A stretch of 64,000 bases of DNA. Source: Streptacidiphilus fuscans (GTDB lineage: Bacteria > Actinomycetota > Actinomycetes > Streptomycetales > Streptomycetaceae). This document shows positions 23,989 to 32,062 of the stretch, piece after piece. The DNA lies in assembly GCF_015690355.1 (NCBI RefSeq), contig NZ_JADPRT010000006.1, positions 56,003-120,002 on the forward strand, read 5' to 3'. Position numbers and translations under genes: made by a program. Position 1 is the stretch's first letter. Each line of letters starts with the position of its first letter. Under the pieces are notes generated by a model that was not told the origin of the DNA, did not search any database, and saw nothing but the letters and a program-made list of their open reading frames with translations.

Positions 23989-24423
23989 TCAGTCGGCCAA
24001 GCCGTGCTCGGCGAGCCACGCCTGCGCGCGGGTGCGGGAGGCCTGGGAGAGCCAGGCGTCCTGGATCAGCTCGGTCAGCTCCTGGACGTCGAGCTCACCG
24101 ACACGGCAGGCGCGCAGCAGGACCGACGGATGCCCGTCGAAGTGCGGGGTGGTGAAGAACGGCTTCGTCCCATCCTGGACGAGTGACTGCTTCTCCGCGT
24201 CGGAGGGGACCCAGAAGACGATCACGTCGTCGTACGGCTCCCCCGTCTCGGGATCGACAGCGTCGCGTCGCGCGGTCCTGAAGAAGACGAAGGATTTGGA
24301 ACCGACCTGATAGACCGGGTTGCTGCGCGGCCCCTGCACCACACTCACGTGCGGCATCGCGGCGGCGATCCGGTGCACGTCGGCGACCGTGGCGCGCCGA
24401 CCCCGCGTCGGCCTGGTGGACAT
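23989..24423 (-). CDS. MmcQ/YjbR-family DNA-binding protein
   Basis: 144 residues from the ATG at 24423. Shows the MmcQ/YjbR double-wing pattern: ATVADVHRIAAAMPHVSVVQ, GSKSFVFFRT, FTTPHFDGHPSVLLRACRVG and a C-terminal helix QDAWLSQASRTRAQAWLAEH. The fold binds DNA in structural studies, but its role is unknown. Its stop abuts the pterin dehydratase remnant, which suggests a deletion immediately downstream. Confidence 0.88.
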   Translation of the reverse strand: MSTRPTRGRRATVADVHRIAAAMPHVSVVQGPRSNPVYQVGSKSFVFFRTARRDAVDPETGEPYDDVIVFWVPSDAEKQSLVQDGTKPFFTTPHFDGHPSVLLRACRVGELDVQELTELIQDAWLSQASRTRAQAWLAEHGLAD

Positions 24424-24482
24424 GGCAGGCAGCGTATTCCGGCGGAGGCCCGAACACGCTGCCACACGCGGGCGATACCGCC

Positions 24483-25412
24483 TCAGCGGCCCCCGCGCCG
24501 CGCGTTGCGGATGGCGCGGGTCGCGACCGGCGGCAGGAGGTCCTTGGCCAGGCGCTTGGCGCGGGCGGGGAGCGCTGCCGCCTCGGCCTCCTTCAGGCGG
24601 CGCTCCCGCTCGGCCTTGGCCGTGCGCTCGGCCACGATGTGGTCGTGGAACCGCGAGGTGCGGAACGACGGCGCCTTGAGACCGGCCTTGTTGCGCAGCC
24701 GGATGATCCGGTTGCCGCGGATCCGCTCCTCGTACGCGGTCAGCTCCGGGTGCTCGGCGAGCTCCTCCAGCAGCAGGTCCTGGAGCGGCGTGGGGTCACC
24801 CCAGGTGCCGTAGAACTTGTTGGCGGAGACGACGATCGGCAGCAGGTCCATGGTGGCCACCGCCTCCCAGACCGCCGCGCTGACGCCGGGGGTGTGCTCG
24901 GAGCGGTAGTCGTCCAGCACCACGACGCCCTCGGGCGAGAGCGTCTCCTTGGCGAAGGCGATGTCGCCGATCACGTGCTCGTACAGGTGCGACGCGTCGA
25001 TGTGGACGAACCGCGCCGACTTCGGCTCGACGCGGCCGTCGGACATCACCGAGGTGGGCGCCTGGACGAGGTCCGGCAGCGCGTCGTGGAAGGCCAGGTA
25101 GTTGCTCTCGAAGGCCTTGCGGGTGAGCGTGTCGCGGTAGGACGCCGCCATCTCGCCCGAGTTGGCCTCGTCCGGGGCCTCGGAGTCGAACAGGTCGCAG
25201 ACCGTGAAGGTCTCGCCCTCGCGGACGTAGTCCCCGAGCATGATCGCGCTGCGCCCGAGGTAGGCGCCCATCTCGATCAGGTTCCCTGGAGTCTCCGCCT
25301 TCTTCTGCTGTTCCAGGAACCAGACGAAGAGATGTCGGTCGACGGCGAAGAACCAGCCCCGCACGTCGTCCAGCGTGGCGGGCGGTGCCGACTGCGGTCC
25401 TGCGGTGCTCAT
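24483..25412 (-). CDS. Class I SAM-dependent methyltransferase (TylF/Methyltransf_24-like)
   Basis: 309 residues. The SAM-binding region is NLIEMGAYLGRSAIMLGDY with ETFTVCDLFDSEA as the acidic loop; later FVHIDASHLYEHVIGDIAFA and VVVLDDYRSEHTPGVSAAVW match metal-dependent sugar/catechol O-methyltransferases. The last 60 residues are a Lys/Arg/Glu-rich helix ending RNARRGGR, likely binding membrane or nucleic acid. Methylation of a surface saccharide is the plausible role, but no glycan cluster flanks it. Confidence 0.82.
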   Translation of the reverse strand: MSTAGPQSAPPATLDDVRGWFFAVDRHLFVWFLEQQKKAETPGNLIEMGAYLGRSAIMLGDYVREGETFTVCDLFDSEAPDEANSGEMAASYRDTLTRKAFESNYLAFHDALPDLVQAPTSVMSDGRVEPKSARFVHIDASHLYEHVIGDIAFAKETLSPEGVVVLDDYRSEHTPGVSAAVWEAVATMDLLPIVVSANKFYGTWGDPTPLQDLLLEELAEHPELTAYEERIRGNRIIRLRNKAGLKAPSFRTSRFHDHIVAERTAKAERERRLKEAEAAALPARAKRLAKDLLPPVATRAIRNARRGGR

Positions 25413-25451
25413 GGGATCTCCGAGACGCCGAACGTGTGAAGACTGCGGCCG

Positions 25452-25480
25452 AGGCTACGAGACACCGGGCGCAGGCTCAA
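25452..25480 (-). promoter_or_regulatory. Candidate promoter of the methyltransferase gene
   Basis: Minus-strand TTGAGC (25475-25480) and TAGCCT (25452-25457) are 17 bp apart, about 40 bp before the methyltransferase ATG. Confidence 0.45.
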
Positions 25481-25561
25481 GTGACCTTTGTCTCTTTGGG
25501 ATACTCTGCCCGGAGAACTCCTTGACTACGCGACACTGTGCACTCCCTGTGCCCTCGCCGG

Positions 25562-27568
25562 TCACTTGTCGGCCCTGTCGCCTTCACATCCTGCCGCTTC
25601 CCGGGCGTCCTCCGCCTGCCCTGCCAGCAGGACGTGCTCAGCCAGGAAGTCCCGAGCGCGCAGCATGATGTCGCGCTGGTGCTCCCGCCCGGCGACGATG
25701 TGGCCCGCCCCGGGATAGACCGCCAGCTGATGCGGGACGCCGTGGTGGCTGAGCGCGCGCTGGAGGTAGATCGCCTGGGAGAGGGGCACGTTGGTGTCCG
25801 CCTCGCCGTGCAGGATCAGCACCGGGGTGGTGATGGCCGCCGCGTACGAGACGGGACTCACGGCGTCGTGCGGGTGGGGCCCCGGTCCCTCCCAGCCGGT
25901 GGAGCCGCCGAGGAAGGCCTCCTGGGTGCCCAGTTCGCCGTGCGCGACCTGGAGCCCCCAGTCGGCGATGCCCGCGCCCACGATCGAGGCACGGAAGCGG
26001 TCCGTCCGGGTGACCGCCCACGCGGCCATGTAGCCGCCATGGCTCCAGCCGCTGACGGAGAGCCGCTCGGGGTCGGCCACGCCAGCGTCGACCAGGTGGT
26101 CCACCCCGGCGATGATGTCGGTGTACTCGGCGCCGCCGACATCCCCGGACACCATGGCCGCGAACGCGTGTCCACGGCCCTCGCTGCCGCGCGGGTTGGG
26201 CATCAGCACCGCGTGCCCGCAGGCCGCGAGCCACTGGGCCGAGAGGTACCACTGGAACTGCAGCTGGTCGGCCCACCGTTCGTACGGTCCGCCGTGCAGG
26301 CTCACATGGAGCGGGAACGGGCCGTCCGCGCGCGTCCGGCCGGGCGGGAGCACGAGCACGCCCTCGATCTCCAGGCCGTCCGGCGCGCGCCAGGACAGGC
26401 GCTCCTGTGCGCCCCAGACGACCTCGCGGAAGTGCGGCCTTGTGTCGCTGACCTGCCGAAACGCTTCGGCACCGCGTCGTACGTGGACGTCGACGGGCGC
26501 GTGCCCGGCGCTGATCAGCAGAGCGACCACCTCGCCGGTGCCGTCGACGGCCGGACCGTCGGCGCGCCCAGGGATCACGGTCAAGCGGTCGAAGCAACCG
26601 GTAGCCGGGTCGTACCGGCGCAGGGCGCTGTCGAGTCCCTCGGCGAAGAGGGCCAGCGGCGGCCGCCCGTCGGGGTGCTGCACCAGGTCGGTCGGGCAGA
26701 CGTCCAGGCCCTCGGTGAGGTCGCGGTGCCGGCAGGCGTCCGCGCTCGTGGCCGCAGCCGGGAGGGCCGCCACGCCCGACTCCGGCACCGTCACGTCGAG
26801 CACCGCGCGCCCGCCAGCCCCGCCGGGCGGGGTCGTGCCGAGGTAGGACACATGCCAGTCATGCGCGTCGTGCCCGTCACCCCCACCGGCTCGCCACCAC
26901 ACCGGCGAATCGGCGTACATCGCGGTCGGCCCGAGGTCCTGCGCCGCTCCGGAGGCCAGATCGACGACGTGAAGGCGCGCGGTCCAGGCTCCCGGCTCCT
27001 CCGCGGGGACGTCCCAACTGATCACTGCGAGGGCGCGGCCGTCCGGGCGCACCTCGGCGGTGACTACGTGGCGGCCGTCGAGCGCTCCGAGCCCGGTCAG
27101 GCGTCGCGGGCTGCCCTGGCCCGGCGGGAGCAGCCAGAGCCCGTCGCCGGGTTCGGTGCCCCAGACGATGACGTCGCTCTCCCCCGCCGCGGACGCACCG
27201 GGCTGCGGCGGCGCGATAAAGGCGATCGCGCCGTCGGCGAGAGGGCGGTGGTCCAGGATCCCGCCGTCCCAGGAGAGCAGCTCCCGCTGGTCGCCGCCGC
27301 TCGGGTCGATCCGCATGAGCTGACCGTCCGCCAGGAAGACCAGCGCGGTCGAGTCGGCCGTCCAACGGGGCTGCGCCACCAGCCGCTTGCCGTCCGTCAG
27401 CTGCCGGGGCGGCGCGGAGCCGTCAACCGGGGCCACCCAGAGCAGGCTCCAGAGCTCCCCCGTGAAGGTGACCGGCTCGACGACGTACGCCACCCATCGC
27501 CCGTCCGGCGACACCGCCGGCCGCCCGGGCGACAGTCCGTCCACCAACAGTTCCGGCAGCAACTCCAC
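25562..27568 (-). CDS. S9-family (prolyl oligopeptidase/acylaminoacyl-type) peptidase
   Basis: 668 residues. N-terminal beta-propeller repeats (SPDGRWVAYVVEP, PRWTADSTALVFLADG, VRPDGRALAVISW) precede an alpha/beta hydrolase domain. The catalytic triad is visible: Ser in SGWSHGGYMAAW, Asp in HGEADTNVPLSQA and His in GAGHIVAG. The HGGPYERW loop forms the oxyanion hole. It would cleave short peptides or acylated dipeptides in the cytosol; no signal peptide is present. Transcribed alone, with 148 bp before the methyltransferase gene. Confidence 0.93.
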   Translation of the reverse strand: MELLPELLVDGLSPGRPAVSPDGRWVAYVVEPVTFTGELWSLLWVAPVDGSAPPRQLTDGKRLVAQPRWTADSTALVFLADGQLMRIDPSGGDQRELLSWDGGILDHRPLADGAIAFIAPPQPGASAAGESDVIVWGTEPGDGLWLLPPGQGSPRRLTGLGALDGRHVVTAEVRPDGRALAVISWDVPAEEPGAWTARLHVVDLASGAAQDLGPTAMYADSPVWWRAGGGDGHDAHDWHVSYLGTTPPGGAGGRAVLDVTVPESGVAALPAAATSADACRHRDLTEGLDVCPTDLVQHPDGRPPLALFAEGLDSALRRYDPATGCFDRLTVIPGRADGPAVDGTGEVVALLISAGHAPVDVHVRRGAEAFRQVSDTRPHFREVVWGAQERLSWRAPDGLEIEGVLVLPPGRTRADGPFPLHVSLHGGPYERWADQLQFQWYLSAQWLAACGHAVLMPNPRGSEGRGHAFAAMVSGDVGGAEYTDIIAGVDHLVDAGVADPERLSVSGWSHGGYMAAWAVTRTDRFRASIVGAGIADWGLQVAHGELGTQEAFLGGSTGWEGPGPHPHDAVSPVSYAAAITTPVLILHGEADTNVPLSQAIYLQRALSHHGVPHQLAVYPGAGHIVAGREHQRDIMLRARDFLAEHVLLAGQAEDAREAAGCEGDRADK

Positions 27569-27745
27569 GACATCTCCTCCCGTCGTCGGGCGCGCGCCCG
27601 ACGCGGGGGCTGAGCCTAGGCGCTGGGGCGGAGGACAGTCACCGGAATTTCACCGACTACTGACGGTCCGTCACAGAATCAGCCGGGCCCGGCCCGCTCG
27701 GGGGTCGGGCCGGACCCGGCAGCTCGGTCGCCGCTCCGCCGCAGC

Positions 27746-27997
27746 TCACTCACCGCCGTCGAGGACGGTGACGGGCGCGCCCTGTGCGTGCGCGCGCTGC
27801 AGCGGAGCGGTCAGGTGGACCACGTACGGGCCGTTGCCGCGGCAGCTGTCGATCGCCACCACCTCGTCGTCGATCCGCAACCGGCACGGGACGGGCACCG
27901 GAGCGGTGAGCGGCAGGTTGGAGCTACGCCAGTGGATCGGGTCGGTCGGGTGCGCGGTGCTGACCGGAGCCACGGCGGAGACGAGCACGGGGTCCAT
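27746..27997 (-). CDS. Small unknown protein
   Basis: 83 residues from the ATG at 27997 (MDPVLVSAVAPVSTAHPTDP); the longer frame to 28213 has no support. The pattern of a bound-value strand (CRLRIDDEVVAID) followed by APLQRAHAQGAPVTVL resembles a short motif common in phage tail proteins, but this may be coincidence. No phage genes flank it. Function unknown. Confidence 0.5.
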   Translation of the reverse strand: MDPVLVSAVAPVSTAHPTDPIHWRSSNLPLTAPVPVPCRLRIDDEVVAIDSCRGNGPYVVHLTAPLQRAHAQGAPVTVLDGGE

Positions 27998-28468
27998 GAC
28001 CAGGCACGTTAGTGGCAGAGAGCCCCTCGTGGGGAGTCCTTCGATCAGGCTTTTTTCGGGACCTTTCCGCAGGTGGGACGGCATGTCCGTGCCACTTCGC
28101 ACACCCCCGGAACGGGCCCGTTCCCGTCCTCCCTGACGCCGCAAGCGAGTTGACGGAGCGACGGCTGACGAACCCGCAAATCCGCCGCTGCAGCGGCTGC
28201 CGGTCGCCGGCACCGTCGTACAGCGTGCGCATCGGACGGGCGGGCCGCAACCACCCTACGCACACGCTGTGCGACGGCCGTGCGCTCGCGGAGCGACCCC
28301 CGAGCGGGGCGGGGTGACCGACCGGCCGACCCGATCGGGTACGTTCGAACGGACACCCCGAGCAGTGGGGGCAGACCGGCGACGGACACGGTTCCTTCAC
28401 GATCCGCTCGCCGGTTCTCCGCACCCACTACTCGCTGAACTGCCACTTTGACGAGGTAAGGTGCCCGC
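27998..28468. other. 470-bp gap without a clear gene
   Basis: Holds a perfect 16-bp palindrome GGAACGGGCCCGTTCC (28109-28124), a CCCC-TCGT-GGGG mini-hairpin (about 28023-28034) with a T6 run about 20 bp later, and a plus-strand frame from TTG 28150 to 28317 whose product includes CSGC and a later Cys. The frame lacks a ribosome binding site, so I do not call it a gene. Confidence 0.4.
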
Positions 28469-28621
28469 GTGTCTGAGTCACCCCGCCGCCCGATATCCCC
28501 CAGCGAGATGGATTCCCTGCGCGACGCAGCCCCCGTCGACGCCGAGTTGCTGCAGCGGATCCGCGCCGCGCTGACCGCGCGCGAGAGCGAGAACGACGAG
28601 GATTCCGGCAACGCAGAGTGA
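28469..28621 (+). CDS. Small acidic hypothetical protein
   Basis: 50 residues from the GTG at 28469, with AAGG about 7 nt upstream. Sequence opens MSESPRRPISPSEMDSLRDA, continues as an amphipathic helix (ELLQRIRAALTARE) and ends in an acidic tail. Codon use is strongly G/C-ending, unlike random frames. Function unknown. Confidence 0.5.
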   Translation: MSESPRRPISPSEMDSLRDAAPVDAELLQRIRAALTARESENDEDSGNAE

Positions 28622-28883
28622 CGAAATGAACCGGCAGCGCGGCTCCCACCCCCGCCCACCCCTGCCCGCGCCTGCCCACGGGTCCCCCACGACAAGCGCG
28701 TGACAGCCGCGCAGCACGCATGCCGAGTGTGACCTGAATCACGCGCGCGACGGACCACGTGAGCAAGGACACGTGCCCACATGCCCCCACCTGGCGAAAT
28801 GCCCCTTTTGGAGCGACGGCTTCTTTGATACCCAGGAAGAAGACCTGAAGCACCACGCACACGCACCACCCAGGAAGTCCGGC

Positions 28884-29144
28884 ATGACGCGCGACAACGA
28901 ATCCAGCCCGAACACCGGCCTCATAGCCTTCGACGTCGACCTGACCCGTCAGGAGACGCAGCGTCGAGCCCTGGTCATGGACGCCCTCGGGCCCGACTGG
29001 GACCCGGTCGCCGTGCTGCAGGACGAGGACGCCGCCTACGAGCTGCTCTACTCCGGCCTCGACGCCGAACAGCAGCGGATCCACGACGAGCTGGTGGCCG
29101 CGGGTGTGCTGCCCGCGCGGGAGTCCGGCCGTGCTGCCGATTGA
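28884..29144 (+). CDS. DUF6400-type small conserved protein
   Basis: 86 residues from the ATG at 28884, chosen because AGGAAG lies 6 nt upstream; the frame opens earlier, at 28773, but without signals. The segment FDVDLTRQETQRRALVMDAL followed by GPDWDPVAVL and AYELLYSGLDAEQQRIHDEL is highly conserved among streptomycetes; I recall it as DUF6400 but could not check. It overlaps the next gene by 14 bp. Confidence 0.75.
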   Translation: MTRDNESSPNTGLIAFDVDLTRQETQRRALVMDALGPDWDPVAVLQDEDAAYELLYSGLDAEQQRIHDELVAAGVLPARESGRAAD

Positions 29145-29352
29145 CCCGCACGCGGACCTGGGCCGCCGCGCCTGGGTGCCGTGCCCCTCCTGCGACGACA
29201 GCCGCGACTGCGGTGACTGCGGCGCCGCCCGGACCTGCTCCGGCCACTGGCGCTACCTGCTGGCCAACACCGGCAGCCGCCTGCACCTCCAGTGCCCGAG
29301 CTGCACCCACGTCTGGGACCACGAGACCGGCTTCGGCGCGACCCGCTCGTAG
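29131..29352 (+). CDS. Small zinc-ribbon protein
   Basis: 73 residues from the GTG at 29131 (GGGAG 8 nt upstream). Eight Cys fall in CPSCDDSRDCGDCG, an RTCSGHW segment and a C-terminal CPSCTHVWDHETGFG, so it should bind one or two zinc ions. It overlaps the DUF6400-type gene and is likely co-translated with it. Role unknown. Confidence 0.7.
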   Translation: MLPIDPHADLGRRAWVPCPSCDDSRDCGDCGAARTCSGHWRYLLANTGSRLHLQCPSCTHVWDHETGFGATRS

Positions 29353-29499
29353 GGTCCGTACGTCCGATGCTGTACATGACACGGAAACTCATCGGCCCTT
29401 AAGCTCGAACGCGGCATTCGGACACCTGTACGCAAGACTCACGCCCATGATGGTTGACGACGCATCAGTAACATCGTCGCCCACCGGAGGCCAGAGCTC

Positions 29500-31176
29500 A
29501 TGACGGACAGTCAGAACGCAGCCCAGGAGCCAGAGTCGGCCCAGTCCGCGCCGTCAGTGGCGCCAGTGGCGTCAGGGGCGTCAGCGGCAGCAGGGGCGTC
29601 AGCGGCGTCGCGCAGGAGCGGGATCACCCGGCGCGGCCTGATCGCCGGGGCGTCCGCCGCCGGAGCCGCGGCGCTGATGGGCGCGGCCCGCCCAAAGGGG
29701 CCGACCGCCGCGCAGTCGCGTCTGATCGACAGCGCGCTGGCGGCGTCGACAACGAACGCCTCCCTCTCCGACATCAAGCACGTCGTGGTGCTGATGCAGG
29801 AGAACCGGTCCTTCGACCACTACTTCGGCACCCTCTCCGGCGTGCGCGGCTTCAGCGACCCGAACGTGCCGCAGCAGACCGTGGGCGGCAGCAGCTACCC
29901 GGTCTTCGACCAGTTCGGCTTCCAGCCCGGCACCGGCGCCTCCGCGTCCGGCTACCTCCAGCCGTTCCGGCTGCTCAGCGACCCGCCGCTGGAGGACGGC
30001 CAGACCACCAACGACATCGACCACAGCTGGGCCACGCAGCACCGCAGTTGGAACGGCGGGGCGATGGACTCCTTCGTCTCCGCGCACCTTTCGGCGGACG
30101 GCGCCACCAACGGCCCGGTCACCATGGGCTACTACACCCGCGACGACCTCTCGTTCTACTACGCGCTGGCCGACGCGTTCACGGTCTGCGACGGCTACCA
30201 CTGCTCGGTGCTCGGCCCGACCGACCCCAACCGGCTGATGCTGATGTCCGCCTCGATCGACCCGGAGGGCACGCAGGGCGGCCCGGTCGTCCAGACCTTC
30301 GGCAACCGGCTGGGCGAGTACGGCAAGCTCTCCTGGGAGACCATGCCGGAGCGGCTGCTCCAGGCCGGGGTGGACTGGAAGGTCTACAACGACCCGATCG
30401 GCCTGCTGGCACTCAGCCCGCTCCCCTACTTCAAGGCGTACAACAACCCGTTCTCCGTCACCGGCAGCGAGCTGATCTCCCGCGCGCTCACGCCGACCTA
30501 TCCGGGCACCTTCCAGTCCGACGTGGCCAACGGCACGCTACCGTCCGTCTCCTGGATCATCCCGCCGGTCGCCGAGTGCGAGCACCCGGCCGCGCCGCCG
30601 CACTACGGCGAGTACTTCGTCCAGGAGGTGCTGGCGACGCTGGTCTCCAACCCGGACGTGTGGGCGCAGACCGCGGTCTTCGTCGTCTACGACGAGAACG
30701 GCGGCTTCTTCGACCACGTCGTCCCGCCGACCGCGCCCGAGGGCACGCCCGGCGAGTGGCTGGCCACGCTGCCGTCGGCGGCGGGCGGCGTCAACGGCCC
30801 GATCGGGCTCGGCTTCCGCACGCCCGCGCTGGTCATCTCGCCGTTCAGTGCGGGCGGTTTCGTGCACTCGGAGACGCTGGACCACACCTCGGTGCTGCGC
30901 TTCATCGAGACCCGCTTCGGCGTCGAGGTCCCCAACCTCACCGCCTGGCGGCGCGGCGTCACCGGCGACTTCAGCGGCGCGTTCAACCTGAGCGCCGCGC
31001 CCACGACCGCCTTCCCCTCGCTCCCGCAGATCTCGCTCGGCGACACCTCGGCGGCGGAGCAGGCGGTGCTCAACGCGCTGGCCGGAACGCTGGACGTCGG
31101 CATCCCGTACCCGCTGCCCAGCAGCAACTCCATGCCGACGCAGGAGACCACGCCCAACCGTCCGCAGGTGCCCTGA
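29500..31176 (+). CDS. Tat-exported phospholipase C-type phosphoesterase
   Basis: 558 residues; GGAGG is 9 nt upstream of the ATG. A long Ala/Ser/Val-rich n-region precedes a twin-arginine signal (ITRRGLIAG, Arg 44-45) and hydrophobic core. The phosphoesterase domain begins HVVVLMQENRSFDHYFGTL, the nucleophile region of bacterial acid phosphatase/phospholipase C proteins. Later motifs YHCSVLGPTDPNRLMLMSAS, VVYDENGGFFDHVVPPTAPE and GLGFRTPALVISPF match the family. Substrate is probably a phospholipid or another phosphodiester outside the cell. A strong terminator follows at 31202-31239. Confidence 0.92.
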   Translation: MTDSQNAAQEPESAQSAPSVAPVASGASAAAGASAASRRSGITRRGLIAGASAAGAAALMGAARPKGPTAAQSRLIDSALAASTTNASLSDIKHVVVLMQENRSFDHYFGTLSGVRGFSDPNVPQQTVGGSSYPVFDQFGFQPGTGASASGYLQPFRLLSDPPLEDGQTTNDIDHSWATQHRSWNGGAMDSFVSAHLSADGATNGPVTMGYYTRDDLSFYYALADAFTVCDGYHCSVLGPTDPNRLMLMSASIDPEGTQGGPVVQTFGNRLGEYGKLSWETMPERLLQAGVDWKVYNDPIGLLALSPLPYFKAYNNPFSVTGSELISRALTPTYPGTFQSDVANGTLPSVSWIIPPVAECEHPAAPPHYGEYFVQEVLATLVSNPDVWAQTAVFVVYDENGGFFDHVVPPTAPEGTPGEWLATLPSAAGGVNGPIGLGFRTPALVISPFSAGGFVHSETLDHTSVLRFIETRFGVEVPNLTAWRRGVTGDFSGAFNLSAAPTTAFPSLPQISLGDTSAAEQAVLNALAGTLDVGIPYPLPSSNSMPTQETTPNRPQVP

Positions 31177-31201
31177 CCCAGCAGGTACGACGAGGTCCAC
31201 G

Positions 31202-31239
31202 ACGGCGGGCACACCCACGGGTTGAGGTGTGCCCGCCGT
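31202..31239 (+). terminator. Strong hairpin terminator after the phospholipase gene
   Basis: Perfect 14-bp stem (ACGGCGGGCACACC with its complement, 31202-31215 and 31226-31239) with a 10-nt loop, 26 bp after the stop. No T tract, as usual in this GC range. Confidence 0.85.
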
Positions 31240-31291
31240 GCTTGCTCTGCTCGTTCGATCGACATCGAGCGCTTGGCCGTGAACGCTTTCG

Positions 31292-31357
31292 CGATATATC
31301 GTAAGTCCGTACGTCGCAGACGACCGAACGATCGCAGTGATCACAGTGATCGCAGCC
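31292..31357. promoter_or_regulatory. CGATATATCG palindrome and 9-bp triple repeat before DUF1707 gene
   Basis: An AT-rich 10-bp palindrome CGATATATCG (31292-31301) stands out in GC-rich DNA, and ATCGCAGTG-ATCACAGTG-ATCGCAGCC (31331-31357) forms three 9-bp direct repeats. Both lie in the 198-bp gap upstream of the DUF1707 gene. ATATAT-centred palindromes are typical of PadR-type operators; no PadR gene is in the window. Confidence 0.5.
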
Positions 31358-31374
31358 GAGCACGGGGAGATCTC

Positions 31375-32052
31375 ATGGCAGCGGACAGTCAGCCCGTCGA
31401 CAGGCTCGTCGGCAGGGCCGGGGCCGACGTCGGAGCACCCGCGCTCAAGGCCTCCCACGCCGACCGCGACGCCGTGGTGGACCGGCTCCAGACCGCGGCG
31501 GGCGAAGGGCGGTTGACCGTCGAGGAGCTCGACGAGCGGGTCGAGGCCGCGCTCACCGCCCGCACCGTCGACGAACTCGTCCCGCTGACCGCCGACCTGC
31601 CGCCGTCCGGCGCCCCGACCGGCATCCCGACGGGCGTGGCCGACTTCGCCGCGCCGGCAACGCCCGGCGACACCGTGCTGATCGAGCAGAAGGGCAGTCA
31701 GATCGCGCGTCGCGGCGCATGGACCGTGCCGCAGCGGCTGGAACTGCGCGCCGAGTGGTGCAAGGTCGTCCTCGACCTCACCGAGGCCCGGATCACGTAC
31801 CCGACCCTGCACATCGACCTCGACATGCGCGGCGGATCGCTGGTCCTGATCACCGACCCGGGCATCGAGGTCGACAGCGACCAGGTCCGGTTCACCTTCG
31901 GCGGCCTCAAGGAGCGCGGCCGACGCCGATCCGGCCGCACCGGCCGGTTCCGGCGCGAGGAGGTCCCGACGCGCCTGCGGATCCACGTCACCGGCGAGCT
32001 GCACCTCGGCAAGATCCTGGTGCACCAGCAGCGGCGCGTCCGCGGCGCGTAG
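31375..32052 (+). CDS. DUF1707 (SHOCT-like) domain protein
   Basis: 225 residues from the ATG at 31375 (GGGGAGA upstream). The DUF1707 domain is ASHADRDAVVDRLQTAAGEG then RLTVEELDERVEAALTARTV (about residues 22-62), a DNA-binding-like helical motif. The rest is a beta-rich region (VLIEQKGSQIARRGAW, HIDLDMRGGSLVLITDPGIE) like the adhesin-type fold seen behind many DUF1707 domains. No transmembrane segment. Ends 10 bp from the convergent WYL regulator gene. Confidence 0.85.
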   Translation: MAADSQPVDRLVGRAGADVGAPALKASHADRDAVVDRLQTAAGEGRLTVEELDERVEAALTARTVDELVPLTADLPPSGAPTGIPTGVADFAAPATPGDTVLIEQKGSQIARRGAWTVPQRLELRAEWCKVVLDLTEARITYPTLHIDLDMRGGSLVLITDPGIEVDSDQVRFTFGGLKERGRRRSGRTGRFRREEVPTRLRIHVTGELHLGKILVHQQRRVRGA

Positions 32053-32062
32053 CCACACGGCC

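Noticed and set aside
25538..27613. 691-codon plus-strand frame
   Set aside because: Shadow of the S9 peptidase, whose catalytic triad and propeller motifs are clear on the minus strand.
27746..27997. Phage tail-protein remnant
   Set aside because: Only a short AHAQGAPVT-like motif resembles tail proteins; there are no other phage features nearby, so it stays a hypothetical gene.
28012..28149. Upstream part of the plus-strand frame in the 28-kb gap
   Set aside because: No ribosome binding site, mixed composition, and antisense frames equally open; not treated as coding.
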